From Gillisia marina (GTDB lineage: Bacteria > Bacteroidota > Bacteroidia > Flavobacteriales > Flavobacteriaceae): a stretch of 63,297 bases of DNA. Made by a program: the position numbers and the translations under genes. The notes beneath the pieces are model-generated. The model made no database searches, had not been told where the DNA came from, and saw nothing but the letters and a program-made list of their open reading frames with translations. Where the stretch lies: positions 1 to 63,297 of the forward strand of contig NZ_AJLT01000018.1 in NCBI RefSeq assembly GCF_000258765.1. Direction: 5' to 3'. Each line of letters opens with the position of its first letter. Position 1 is the stretch's first letter. Shown here one piece after another: positions 38,674 to 47,297 of this stretch.

Positions 38674-40185
38674 TTAAATCCCGAAACTTAAGGATAGCAC
38701 TACGCTTGAGAAATCCCTTTGAATATTTGCGGTATTAATAAGTCCTACCTGGTACAATTGAGGATTGTCTGTTCTGGAAGAGTGATCATAAGATAAATCT
38801 GCCTTTATAGCTCCAAAATCATATCCAACTCCAGCAGAATACCCATTTAAATCGCCTAAAGTGTTTTCATTTTTATAAGGACTTTCTTCAAATCTATAAC
38901 CTCCTCTTAAACTCCAATTTTCAATTCTGTATTCTCCACCAATTTTGTAAGTGGATGCAGCTTTAAGGTTCTCTGATATCAAATTATTCTGAAAAATAAA
39001 CTCAGGATCACTGGAAGGTCTTAATTCAGTGTTTGAAAAATCCTTGTAAGAATAATCAAAACTTACCAATCCATTGTCGCCAAAAAGTACAGCTAAACTT
39101 CCTGTTAATTTACCTGGTGTTTTTAAACGGTAGTCCGGGTATACATTTATAACGTTAGGATCTACGATAACCTGATCATTAAATTCGTCACTAAAAGTTT
39201 CTAAACGCTGAGTGGTTTGTTCTTCTATTAAATACCATGTTGGCGTATCATAAGTCAAACCTACTCTAACATTATCTGTAACATTAGCAATTGTTCCTAA
39301 TTGAAGTGAAAATCCGTTCCCATTCGTGCTTAGATTGTTTGAAAAAACAATCTCATTCGTTTCGCTGCCGGCATTAGAATTCTCTTCAAATAATCGAGTT
39401 GCTCTATCATAATTTAAAAAATGAGCATTCAAATTGATTCCAAGATGCAGAAAATCTTGATACTTTGTAGCAAAATTGAAAGCGAATTTGCCATTTAAAC
39501 CAGTCGCTATGTATGAATAGCGCTGATCAAAACTTCCAGATGCTACATTGGAGGTATATGAAGTGTTGCTTGGATCACTGCTAACAGGATCTATTATAAA
39601 ACCTTGAAATCCTAAAAATGCTTGTTGCGCACCAAAACCTTCACTTTCCCCTAAGAATAAATAAAGATCTGTGATAGTTTCATTATCTATGGTTTCCAAA
39701 AGTTCCAACGGCACACCATTGGCAAATTCCAAAAAATAATTATCTATGGAAGTAGAGCTTGTTCCTAGAGCCAAAAAACTATCATCAAACGTGTTATTCT
39801 GTGAGTAGTTAACACCTAAAGTAAACCTTTTCCAAGGTGTATTTTCATTCGTACTATTAAAAACTAAAACAGCTCCGGCCTGATCGAAATATACATCAGA
39901 ATCATCATTAGTAGTTACTCCATTAAAATAACGAGTGTCATTTTGCCTGTTATTATAGCTTAAAGTAACGGTTGCTGCACTGCTTAAAAATACCGCAGAT
40001 CCGGCAGGGTTAATTGATATGGCTGAAAGGTCTCCCCCGAGTGCACCGAAGGCACCACTCATCGCTCTATACCTGGCAGTTCCCGATAATTGATCTGATG
40101 AATATCTCACAGCATCCGTAATATCTTGGGCTTGAGAAAAAGTCATAACCACTAGGGCTATGACTGTAGAATATAGCTTTTTCAT
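38674..40185 (-). CDS. OmpP1/FadL family outer membrane protein
   Basis: 503 aa. Signal peptide 1-19 (cleavage after FSQA). N-terminal family motif GGDLSAISINPAGSAVF (about 50-66), then a predicted beta-barrel with long alternating strands and the terminal strand VVLSLSFGI. FadL/TodX proteins admit hydrophobic compounds; the substrate here is unknown. Preceded on the same strand by an Arg/Ser/Asn-rich lipoprotein 21 bp away, likely co-transcribed. Confidence 0.9.
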   Translation of the reverse strand: MKKLYSTVIALVVMTFSQAQDITDAVRYSSDQLSGTARYRAMSGAFGALGGDLSAISINPAGSAVFLSSAATVTLSYNNRQNDTRYFNGVTTNDDSDVYFDQAGAVLVFNSTNENTPWKRFTLGVNYSQNNTFDDSFLALGTSSTSIDNYFLEFANGVPLELLETIDNETITDLYLFLGESEGFGAQQAFLGFQGFIIDPVSSDPSNTSYTSNVASGSFDQRYSYIATGLNGKFAFNFATKYQDFLHLGINLNAHFLNYDRATRLFEENSNAGSETNEIVFSNNLSTNGNGFSLQLGTIANVTDNVRVGLTYDTPTWYLIEEQTTQRLETFSDEFNDQVIVDPNVINVYPDYRLKTPGKLTGSLAVLFGDNGLVSFDYSYKDFSNTELRPSSDPEFIFQNNLISENLKAASTYKIGGEYRIENWSLRGGYRFEESPYKNENTLGDLNGYSAGVGYDFGAIKADLSYDHSSRTDNPQLYQVGLINTANIQRDFSSVVLSLSFGI

Positions 40186-40206
40186 AAAATTAAATATGTT
40201 TTTTTA

Positions 40207-41306
40207 TTAATTACCTCTTCCTCTGTTGCTAGTTGATCTTGGAGTGGAGGATGAACTAGAACTTCTTCCGGAGCTTGAACTTCTAACTGCGCTAGAACTT
40301 CTTCCGGAGCTTGAACTTCTAACTGCGCTAGAACTTCTTCCTGAATTAGAACTTCTAACCGTGGAACTTCTGTTGGAATTTGAATTAGATGATCTTGAGT
40401 AGTTTCTACTACTTCTTCTCGGCGTAGAATTAACAGATGAACTCCTACTTCTAGAATACGTACCATCAGAATTGGATCTTGTATTATAGGTTCTAGTAGA
40501 AGTACTTCTTCTGGTAATACCATAATCGTCATTAGAACTTCTAATGTTTCGTATAGATCTAGAATATGTGGAAGTTCTTCCTCTGTTTTCTAAGTTAGAT
40601 GCATTTCTTATAGCAGAATTCCTATTGCTACTTGCGCCTCTACGACCATAATTGTAAGCGACATTTCTTCTAAAATTATGTTGTCTTGAATTATAACTAT
40701 GATATGGATTATAGTATCCACCACCTCCATAAATAAATGGATGTACAGAAAAACTATCCCATAGCCAAACCCATGACCATAACCGTACCCGTGACCATAG
40801 CCAAATCCATAGCTATAAGGATAGTAGAAGCCTGGACCATAAAATGGGCCATAGAAAAATGGGTTGTAAGCATAATATCCTCTCCTCCAAAATGGATAAG
40901 GATAGAAACCACCATAAAATCCGTCATTATAGATATTTATGGAATAGCTGTCTGGAGCGTTGCCCCAAGGCGCGTTTCCACCTTGATAAGTGGTGTTTTC
41001 GTTATTATAATCGTAGTTTCCAGTAGAGGAATAAGCATCAACATCAGTAAAAATAGCGTCTTCAGCTAAAACTTCTCCGTAAAGAGCAGCTTCTTCTTCA
41101 AACATTTTTTTATAATAATCGCCATTTTCTTCTCTCGTACCGTATTCTATTTCAGAAGAAACAACTTCTTCAATTTCATTATCTCCATAAATTCCGTCAT
41201 TAGAATTTCCGGCGTATTGGTAAGAACCACAAGATGTCAACAAAAGGGTAGACACAGCGGCCATGAAGAAGTATATGGATTTTGGTATATAATTATAAAG
41301 TTTCAT
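40207..41306 (-). CDS. Gly/Tyr-rich then Arg/Ser/Asn-rich lipoprotein, frame broken by a 1-base deletion
   Basis: Lipobox LLLTSC with C26. The first half has an acidic stretch and then a Gly/Tyr/Phe-rich segment (YPFWRRGYYAYNPFF, GYGHGYGYGHGFGYG). The open frame then derails at CCC 40758-40760 on the plus strand. Adding one base restores D-S-F-S-V-H-P-F and a long R/S/N-rich tail (RRSTSTRTYNTRSNSD, SSSGRSSSAVR repeats) ending NRGRGN and stop at 40207, for about 366 aa. Annotators reading only the first frame would stop at 40608. Similar proteins occur near OmpP1 genes; function unknown. Confidence 0.75.
40256..40331 (-). repeat. 36-bp tandem repeat coding for the RSSSSG-type tail
   Basis: Two identical 36-nt units (40256-40291, 40292-40327) plus the start of a third encode consecutive SSSGRSSSAVR-like segments. 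In-frame, so copy number can vary without a frameshift. Confidence 0.85.
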
Positions 41307-41324
41307 TAGCAGTTGTTTTAATTG

Positions 41325-41352
41325 TTGAACATTACAAAATTAGTTAGTTTTG
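41325..41352 (+). promoter_or_regulatory. proS promoter
   Basis: TTG (41325-41327), 17-bp spacer, TAGTTTTG (41345-41352): exact TTG-N17-TAnnTTTG. ATG is 75 bp downstream. Confidence 0.75.
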
Positions 41353-41426
41353 CGCTAACTAGTTGCAACTTGAGTAAAATAGCTACAACGCTATTAAAAG
41401 TGCAACATTTATGCCAAATAACAGGA

Positions 41427-42905
41427 ATGGGTAAGAAATTAACTGCTAGGAAAGAAGATTATTCGAAATGGTATAACGAATTGGTAGTCAGTGCCGATTT
41501 AGCCGAAAACTCCGCTGTGAGAGGTTGCATGGTAATTAAACCTTATGGTTATGCTATTTGGGAAAAAATGCAAGCTGAATTAGATAGAATGTTTAAGGAA
41601 ACGGGGCATCAGAATGCTTATTTTCCATTGTTTGTGCCGAAAAGCCTTTTTGAAGCTGAAGAAAAAAATGCGGAAGGATTTGCAAAGGAATGTGCCGTAG
41701 TTACTCATTATAGGTTGAAAACAGATCCAGAAAACAGTTCGAAATTAATAGTAGATCCAGAGGCTAAATTGGAAGAGGAGCTTATTGTAAGGCCAACTTC
41801 TGAAGCAATTATCTGGAACACTTATAAGGGTTGGATTCAATCTTACAGAGATTTACCTATTTTAATAAATCAATGGGCTAATGTTGTGCGTTGGGAAATG
41901 CGTACCAGATTGTTCCTTAGAACTGCTGAATTTTTATGGCAAGAGGGGCATACTGCTCATGCAACAAAACAGGAGGCAATTGAAGAAGCGGAGCAAATGA
42001 ATAATGTATATGCTGAATTCGCTGAAAATTTTATGGCTATTCCTGTAATTCAAGGAACCAAAACAGCAAACGAACGTTTTGCAGGAGCAGAAGAAACTTA
42101 TTGTATAGAAGCTTTAATGCAAGATGGAAAAGCCTTGCAAGCAGGGACATCTCACTTCTTAGGACAGAATTTTGCTAAGGCTTTCGATGTGAAATTTGCA
42201 TCAAAGGAAGGTAAATTAGAGCATGTTTGGGCTACTTCTTGGGGTGTTTCTACCCGATTAATGGGAGCCTTAATTATGACGCATAGTGATGATCAAGGAT
42301 TGGTTTTACCTCCAAATTTAGCGCCTATACAGGTTGTAATTGTTCCTATATATAAAGGAGAGGAGCAATTAGATCAAATTTCTGAGGTTGCAAATCAGTT
42401 AGTTGCAGATCTAAAAAAAGTAGGAGTGAGTGTTAAATATGATAACAGAGACACTTATAAACCGGGTTGGAAGTTCGCACAGTATGAATTGCAGGGAGTG
42501 CCGGTTAGAATTGCTATAGGACCTAAAGATCTTGAAAAGGGAAGTGTTGAGCTGGCAAGAAGAGATACTTTGACCAAGGAATACGTATCTCAGGAAAATG
42601 TTGTAGAGAAGGTTAAAGGCCTAATGATTGAAATTCAGGAAAACCTACATAATAGAGCGAGAGAGTATCGAGATTCTCATATTACAGAAGTGAATACTTT
42701 TGAAGAATTTAAAGAGGTATTAAAATCTAAAGGGGGATTTGTTTCGGCTCATTGGGATGGAACTTCAGAGACAGAATTGAGAATAAAAGATAAAACTAAG
42801 GCTACAATTCGTTGTATCCCTATGGATCAAAAACAAGAAGATGGGAAGTGTGTTTTTACAGGGAATCCGTCTTCGCAGCGTGTTCTTTTTGCTAAAGCAT
42901 ACTAA
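41427..42905 (+). CDS. proS: prolyl-tRNA synthetase
   Basis: 492 aa, the short (type 3/eukaryote-like) form without the INS editing domain. Class II motifs: motif 2 around [31 protein letters not shown], motif 3 in [27 protein letters not shown]. The C-terminal RCIPM and the final RVLFAKAY match the family. The open frame reaches back to 41322, but that part overlaps the promoter, so the ATG at 41427 ([15 protein letters not shown]) is chosen. Confidence 0.96.
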   Translation: MGKKLTARKEDYSKWYNELVVSADLAENSAVRGCMVIKPYGYAIWEKMQAELDRMFKETGHQNAYFPLFVPKSLFEAEEKNAEGFAKECAVVTHYRLKTDPENSSKLIVDPEAKLEEELIVRPTSEAIIWNTYKGWIQSYRDLPILINQWANVVRWEMRTRLFLRTAEFLWQEGHTAHATKQEAIEEAEQMNNVYAEFAENFMAIPVIQGTKTANERFAGAEETYCIEALMQDGKALQAGTSHFLGQNFAKAFDVKFASKEGKLEHVWATSWGVSTRLMGALIMTHSDDQGLVLPPNLAPIQVVIVPIYKGEEQLDQISEVANQLVADLKKVGVSVKYDNRDTYKPGWKFAQYELQGVPVRIAIGPKDLEKGSVELARRDTLTKEYVSQENVVEKVKGLMIEIQENLHNRAREYRDSHITEVNTFEEFKEVLKSKGGFVSAHWDGTSETELRIKDKTKATIRCIPMDQKQEDGKCVFTGNPSSQRVLFAKAY

Positions 42906-43100
42906 GGAAAATTTAATTGTTGCTTTCTTAAAAGTTTTATAGTTGTTTTTTGAAAACAAAAAACAGGATAAAATTATATATTTTTGTAAGCTGAAGCTCT
43001 AAATAACTAGGTTATAGTAGCATTGTTGATATTTTGAGAGTATAAGTTTTTCGATGAAAAAGAAAGCTTTAAATATTTTCAGAAAAATATACATCAACAT

Positions 43101-43130
43101 TTGCGTCATTAAAAAATAGTTGTATTTTTG
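43101..43130 (+). promoter_or_regulatory. tRNA-Glu promoter
   Basis: TTG (43101-43103), 19-bp spacer, TATTTTTG (43123-43130), 22 bp before the first tRNA-Glu. It is the only good promoter seen for the tRNA-Glu pair, and may also read into rpsT. Confidence 0.75.
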
Positions 43131-43152
43131 CATCCGCATTAAAGCAAAAGCT

Positions 43153-43224
43153 GGTCCGTTCGTCTAGGGGTTAGGACGCATGGTTTTCATCCATGTAACA
43201 GGGGTTCGATTCCCCTACGGACTA
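43153..43224 (+). tRNA. tRNA-Glu (anticodon TTC)
   Basis: 72 nt cloverleaf. Acceptor GGTCCGT/ACGGACT, D-arm, anticodon stem CATGG/CCATG with loop TTTTCAT giving TTC, T-arm AGGGGTTCGATTCCCCT. CCA is not encoded. Identical to the second copy 79 bp downstream. Confidence 0.97.
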
Positions 43225-43228
43225 CAAA

Positions 43229-43284
43229 GCAATCTTAAGATTGCAAAACTTATAGAAATATAAGTTGGCCTGTCGAAAAACAGG
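43229..43284 (+). other. three consecutive hairpins in the tRNA-Glu spacer
   Basis: GCAATCTTAAGATTGC palindrome (43229-43244); AACTTATA-GAAA-TATAAGTT with a GNRA loop (43247-43266); CCTGT/ACAGG (43269-43284). None carries a T-run, so they look like processing or folding elements rather than terminators. Confidence 0.55.
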
Positions 43285-43303
43285 TGTTTTTTGAAACAAT
43301 AAT

Positions 43304-43375
43304 GGTCCGTTCGTCTAGGGGTTAGGACGCATGGTTTTCATCCATGTAACAGGGGTTCGATTCCCCTACGGACTA
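43304..43375 (+). tRNA. tRNA-Glu (anticodon TTC), second copy
   Basis: Sequence identical to 43153-43224 over all 72 nt; no CCA encoded. 27 bp before rpsT, so the pair and rpsT may share a transcript. Confidence 0.97.
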
Positions 43376-43402
43376 CTTTAAAAATAATTAAATACATTAG
43401 TA

Positions 43403-43651
43403 ATGGCAAATCATAAGTCAGCGTTAAAAAGAATTCGTAGCAATGAGACCAAACGTCTTAGAAATCGCTACCAACATAAAACTACCAGAAACGCTATCAA
43501 GAAGTTGCGTGAGGCAGACAAAAAGGATGCTGAAACATTATATCCTTCTGTTGCTTCAATGATTGACAAATTAGCGAAGAATAACATCATACACGATAAT
43601 AAAGCTGCTAACTTAAAGTCTAAATTGGCTAAGCACGTAGCTGCACTATAG
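43403..43651 (+). CDS. rpsT: 30S ribosomal protein S20
   Basis: 82 aa, Lys/Arg-rich helical protein binding 16S rRNA early in 30S assembly. Matches the family from [21 protein letters not shown] onward, normal length. Follows the two tRNA-Glu genes by 27 bp with no terminator between. Confidence 0.97.
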   Translation: MANHKSALKRIRSNETKRLRNRYQHKTTRNAIKKLREADKKDAETLYPSVASMIDKLAKNNIIHDNKAANLKSKLAKHVAAL

Positions 43652-43678
43652 TTTATAATTAGTGTTTAATATTTTTGG

Positions 43679-43713
43679 AACTGTTGAAAATGAAAATTTT
43701 CAGCAGTTTTTTT
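43679..43713 (+). terminator. terminator after rpsT
   Basis: AACTGTTGAAAAT pairs with ATTTTCAGCAGTT (one G-T), then a T-run. Confidence 0.88.
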
Positions 43714-43751
43714 GTTGCTTGATTTTCTGGAAAGTTTTTAAATTTTAACTC

Positions 43752-43832
43752 GTCACCCTGAACTTGTTCCAGGGTCTCTACATAAGTATCTGGGATGCTG
43801 AAACAATTCTGAAGCTATCGGAACAGCATGAC
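43752..43832. repeat. dispersed palindromic intergenic repeat, copy C
   Basis: GTCACCCTGAACTTGTTCCA...GGTCTC (43752-43778) faces GATGCTGAAACAATTCTGAA...CAGCATGAC (to 43832). Confidence 0.7.
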
Positions 43833-43908
43833 GATAACCTTGAATAATTCTATAAAAGCGAGATTTCTGAAATAGGGAAAAGCTAGATCTTCAGGAAAAA
43901 ACTTAAAC

Positions 43909-44514
43909 TTAATTGGAGATAAACTGATTGTTTAAGTTCTCGATATACTTAAGCACTTCTTCTCTTCCAAGATCATTTGTAGAACTGGTAACAAAATATA
44001 CCGGCATTTCTACCCAGATTTCCAGCATTTTCTCTTTATATACTTCAATATTTCTCGTTAAAGCATTCGGCTTAAGCTTATCTGCTTTGGTAAAGATGAT
44101 GCAAAATGGAATTCCGTGCTCTCCTAACCACTGCATGAACTCAAGATCTATGGGTTGTGGATTGTGCCTGCTATCTATAAGAACAAAAGCACACAGCATT
44201 TGCTCTCTATGCTCAAAATATTGGGTGATAAATTTTTGAAAAGTCTTCTTGATGGATTTTGAAACTCGAGCGTAACCATATCCCGGTAAATCCACTAAAT
44301 GCCATTCTTTATTGATCAAAAAATGATTTATCAGCTGAGTTTTTCCTGGTCTTCCCGATGTTTTGGCGAGACTTTTTCTGGCCGTAAGCATATTGATGAG
44401 AGAAGATTTCCCCACATTACTTCTGCCTATAAAAGCATATTCCGGTAATTTACTGTTTGGGCATTTTGCAACATCGCTGTTGCTTACTACGAATTCAGAA
44501 GATTTTATAATCAT
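43909..44514 (-). CDS. engB: ribosome biogenesis GTPase EngB/YsxC
   Basis: 201 aa TRAFAC-class GTPase needed for 50S assembly. G1 GRSNVGKSS (30-38), G3 DLPGYG, G4 TKADK, G5 TSS. Its start is 10 bp downstream of the stop of the alpha/beta hydrolase gene on the same strand, so the two are likely co-transcribed. Confidence 0.96.
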   Translation of the reverse strand: MIIKSSEFVVSNSDVAKCPNSKLPEYAFIGRSNVGKSSLINMLTARKSLAKTSGRPGKTQLINHFLINKEWHLVDLPGYGYARVSKSIKKTFQKFITQYFEHREQMLCAFVLIDSRHNPQPIDLEFMQWLGEHGIPFCIIFTKADKLKPNALTRNIEVYKEKMLEIWVEMPVYFVTSSTNDLGREEVLKYIENLNNQFISN

Positions 44515-44524
44515 TACTTAAATC

Positions 44525-45304
44525 TTAGAAAGATCTCTTTTGAAGCCACTCGAATAATAGCTCATTAAATGTATCTGGATGTTCCATCATTGCTGCATGT
44601 CCACATTCGTCTATCCAATAAAGATCTGAATCTGGTAGCAATTTATTAAAATCTTCAGCAACATCCGGTGGCGTAACATTGTCATTTCTACCCCAAATTA
44701 TACAGGTTGGAGTTTGCATGTTCGGAAGATCATTTGCCATGTTATGACGAATGGCACTTTTGGCAATGGCTAAGGTTTTTACCAACTTGTTTCTGTCGCC
44801 AATAGTGTAGTAGACTTCATCTACAATTTCCTTAGTGGCAACCGCAGGATCGTAAAAAACATTTTGTGCTTTCTTCTTTATAAACTCATAATCACCACGT
44901 CTTGGGTAGCTTTCGCCCATTGCATTCTCATATAAGCCTGAACTTCCAGTAATCACCAAACCTTTTACTAATTCGGGATACATTTTTGTGCAAAGAAGGG
45001 CAATATGACCACCTAAGGAATTCCCTAGAAGAATCACTTCAGAAAAGCCTTTGGACTCAATAAAATCTTTGAGATATTTCGCAAAAGTTCCTACACTCGT
45101 TTTGAGTAAAGACATATTATAAAGTGGTAATTCTGGGATTAAAACTTTATAACCTCTTTCCGGGAAATAATTTACAACGCCATCAAAGTTACTTAGGCCA
45201 CCCATGAGTCCATGTAAAATAACTATCGGTGTTCCTTCCCCTTTTTCCAGGTAAGTAAATTTTCCTTCTTGCTGTAAATCGTGTTCCATGAATGCCATTT
45301 GCAA
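44525..45304 (-). CDS. alpha/beta fold hydrolase
   Basis: 259 aa. Oxyanion-side HGLMGG (31-36), nucleophile elbow GNSLGG with S96, acid in IWGRNDNVTPPD, and His in DECGHAAMMEHPD. It resembles lipase/esterase and MenH-like hydrolases; substrate unknown. No signal peptide. M1, M3 and M6 are alternative starts. Upstream partner of engB, divergent from the dcw cluster. Confidence 0.88.
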   Translation of the reverse strand: MQMAFMEHDLQQEGKFTYLEKGEGTPIVILHGLMGGLSNFDGVVNYFPERGYKVLIPELPLYNMSLLKTSVGTFAKYLKDFIESKGFSEVILLGNSLGGHIALLCTKMYPELVKGLVITGSSGLYENAMGESYPRRGDYEFIKKKAQNVFYDPAVATKEIVDEVYYTIGDRNKLVKTLAIAKSAIRHNMANDLPNMQTPTCIIWGRNDNVTPPDVAEDFNKLLPDSDLYWIDECGHAAMMEHPDTFNELLFEWLQKRSF

Positions 45305-45497
45305 TTAGCAATCGCAAATATAGCGATTTCAGTACAAGTATAATCATTTTTACTTAATACACAGCTTTATTGAGGAACGCATTTACTCATTAAAAACACA
45401 AATTTTTCCTATTAAAATTTGCTTAAAATTTTCAATGAAAACCAAGAGTCTGAAACATAATGAACTAGCTCTATTTAGAAGTGTTTCAGCACAATAG

Positions 45498-45548
45498 GTG
45501 GAAAAACTTATCAACAAAGTGGTAAAATGTGGTAAAATGTGGTAATAA
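45498..45548 (+). promoter_or_regulatory. MraZ operator (GTGG direct repeats)
   Basis: GTGGTAAAAT at 45519-45528 and 45529-45538, GTGGTAATAA at 45539-45548, and an outlying GTGGAAAAAC at 45498-45507. Spacings of 21, 10 and 10 bp put all boxes on one helix face. The boxes cover the position of the -33 element of the mraZ promoter, fitting autorepression by MraZ, which in E. coli and Mollicutes binds similar TGGG/GTGG repeats. Confidence 0.85.
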
Positions 45549-45554
45549 TTTCAA

Positions 45555-45562
45555 TATATTTG
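45555..45562 (+). promoter_or_regulatory. -7 element of the mraZ/dcw promoter
   Basis: TATATTTG, exact TAnnTTTG, 7 bp after the last GTGG box and 18 bp before the mraZ start. Confidence 0.7.
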
Positions 45563-45580
45563 ACTCTATAAAGTTATTGA

Positions 45581-46048
45581 GTGGTAAATCTAATTGGAAC
45601 ATACGAATGTAAAGTAGACGCTAAAGGGCGTCTTATGGTTCCGGCTGCCTTAAAAAAGCAGCTGACTCCGGTTTTACAGGAAGGTTTTGTTTTAAAAAGA
45701 TCTGTTTTTCAGCCTTGTCTAGAATTATACCCTATGCAGGAATGGAATGAGATGATGAAAAAAATAAATGGATTAAACCGATTTGTAAAGAAGAATAATG
45801 ACTTTATACGAAGATTTACAGCTGGTGTTAAAACAGTAGAAGTAGATGCTAACGGACGTTTGTTAATTCCGAAAGACCTTTTTGGCTTTGCTGAAATGGA
45901 TAAGGAGATCGTTCTTTCTTCTGCGATTAACATTATTGAGATCTGGGATAAAAATAAATATGAAAATACCATAGATGCTTCTGCGGATGACTTTGCAGAT
46001 CTGGCTGAAGAAGTTATGGGTAACGATGATTTTAATGGAATATCATAA
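45581..46048 (+). CDS. mraZ: transcriptional regulator/division protein MraZ
   Basis: 155 aa with a GTG start. Two tandem AbrB-like MraZ domains: ECKVDAKGRLMVPA (about 8-21) and VEVDANGRLLIPKD (about 87-100). It binds GTGG repeats ahead of the dcw cluster and represses it. The second residue onward (VNLIGTYECKVD) matches flavobacterial relatives, and no ATG is available. The stop overlaps the rsmH start by 14 bp. Confidence 0.95.
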   Translation: MVNLIGTYECKVDAKGRLMVPAALKKQLTPVLQEGFVLKRSVFQPCLELYPMQEWNEMMKKINGLNRFVKKNNDFIRRFTAGVKTVEVDANGRLLIPKDLFGFAEMDKEIVLSSAINIIEIWDKNKYENTIDASADDFADLAEEVMGNDDFNGIS

Positions 46049-46932
46049 TCCTGTCTTATTAAAAGAATCTGTAGATGGTTTAAACATTAAGCCGGATGGA
46101 GTATATGTAGATGTGACTTTTGGAGGTGGTGGACATTCCGCTGAAATTTTGAGCAGGCTAAGTAAAAAAGGGAAATTATTTGCGTTCGATCAAGATGAAG
46201 ATGCTTTAGATAATGCCATGGATGATCCTCGCTTTACGCTAATTAATGAAAACTTCAGATTTATAAAGCGTTTTTTGAGATTCCACGGAATAAAAAAAAG
46301 TTGACGGAATTCTTGGAGATTTTGGAGTTTCCTCTCATCAATTCAATGTAGCAGAGCGCGGTTTTTCAACCAGATTTGAGGCGAAATTGGATATGAGGAT
46401 GAGCAAGAAAAGTAGTTTGAGCGCTTACGAGGTGATTAATGAGTACGATCATGAGCAGCTTAAAAAATTGTTTTACGAGTATGCTGATTTGAGAAACGCG
46501 GGAAAAATTGCTTCAGAAATAATTAAAGCTAGAGAAGTTGCTCCAATAGAGAGTAGCGATCAATTAAAAGAAGTTTTGAAGCCTTTTCTTTTTAAGGAAA
46601 AGGAACATAAAATATTAGCCCAGATCTATCAGGCAATTCGGATAGAGGTAAATCAGGAAATAGAAGTTTTAAAAGAGTTTTTGCTGCAAACTGAAGAATT
46701 ACTGGATAAAGGTGGGAGATTAAGTCTTATTTCTTATCACTCTTTAGAAGATAGGTTGGTAAAACGATATATAAGAAGTGGTCTTTTTGAAGGAGAGCCT
46801 GAAAAGGACTTTTATGGAAATATATCGGTACCATTTAAAAAAGTAAAAGGCTTAATAGTTCCTTCAGCAGAAGAAATTTATAAAAACAATAGAGCTCGAA
46901 GCGCAAAATTAAGAATAGCTGTAAAGTTATAG
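46035..46932 (+). CDS. rsmH: 16S rRNA (cytosine-1402-N4)-methyltransferase RsmH, frame broken by a 1-base insertion
   Basis: SAM-dependent enzyme methylating C1402 of 16S rRNA. Start ATG 46035 (MEYHNPVLLKESV), 14 bp inside mraZ. SAM-binding VDVTFGGGGHS is in the first piece; LDMRMSKKSSLSAYEVIN and SYHSLEDRLVKR are in the second. The frame breaks in a run of eight A at 46292-46299; seven would give G-I-K-K-V-D-G-I-L-G-D-F-G-V-S and a 298-aa protein, the normal length. Confidence 0.93.
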
Positions 46933-46971
46933 TTCTGATTAGTTTCAGAAATAATTCATAGCAAGGCGGAA

Positions 46972-47289
46972 ATGAAAAAAGGAATATATAACATTTTAAA
47001 AGCCGATTTCTTAATAAGCAACGATGCTATTAAGAACTGGCGATTTATTGTGTTCTGTACATTTCTAGCTATTATCATGATTGCCTGCTCACATAGTGCC
47101 GAGCGCAAGGTTCACAATATTGCTAAGTTAAATACTGAAGTGCGCGAATTGCGAAGTGAATTTGTAGATATGAGATCTGCTCTTATGAAACTTAAAATGG
47201 AATCTACCATTACCAATAAAATGGCTGCAAGAGGAGTAAAACCTTCGGAAACGCCACCATATAAAATAAAAATTAATATAACAGACTAA
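46972..47289 (+). CDS. ftsL: FtsL-like cell division protein
   Basis: 105 aa. Short cytoplasmic head, one transmembrane helix (about 24-42), then a coiled-coil periplasmic segment (44-80, HNIAKLNTEVRELRSEFVDM). This layout and position between rsmH and ftsI define FtsL of the divisome. 8 bp before the ftsI start. Confidence 0.88.
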   Translation: MKKGIYNILKADFLISNDAIKNWRFIVFCTFLAIIMIACSHSAERKVHNIAKLNTEVRELRSEFVDMRSALMKLKMESTITNKMAARGVKPSETPPYKIKINITD

Positions 47290-47297
47290 GGAAACCT

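Noticed and set aside
40182..40532. Open frame of 116 codons rich in Glu, Leu and Val on the minus strand
   Set aside because: It is the out-of-frame shadow of the repetitive R/S/N tail of the lipoprotein at 40207-41306.
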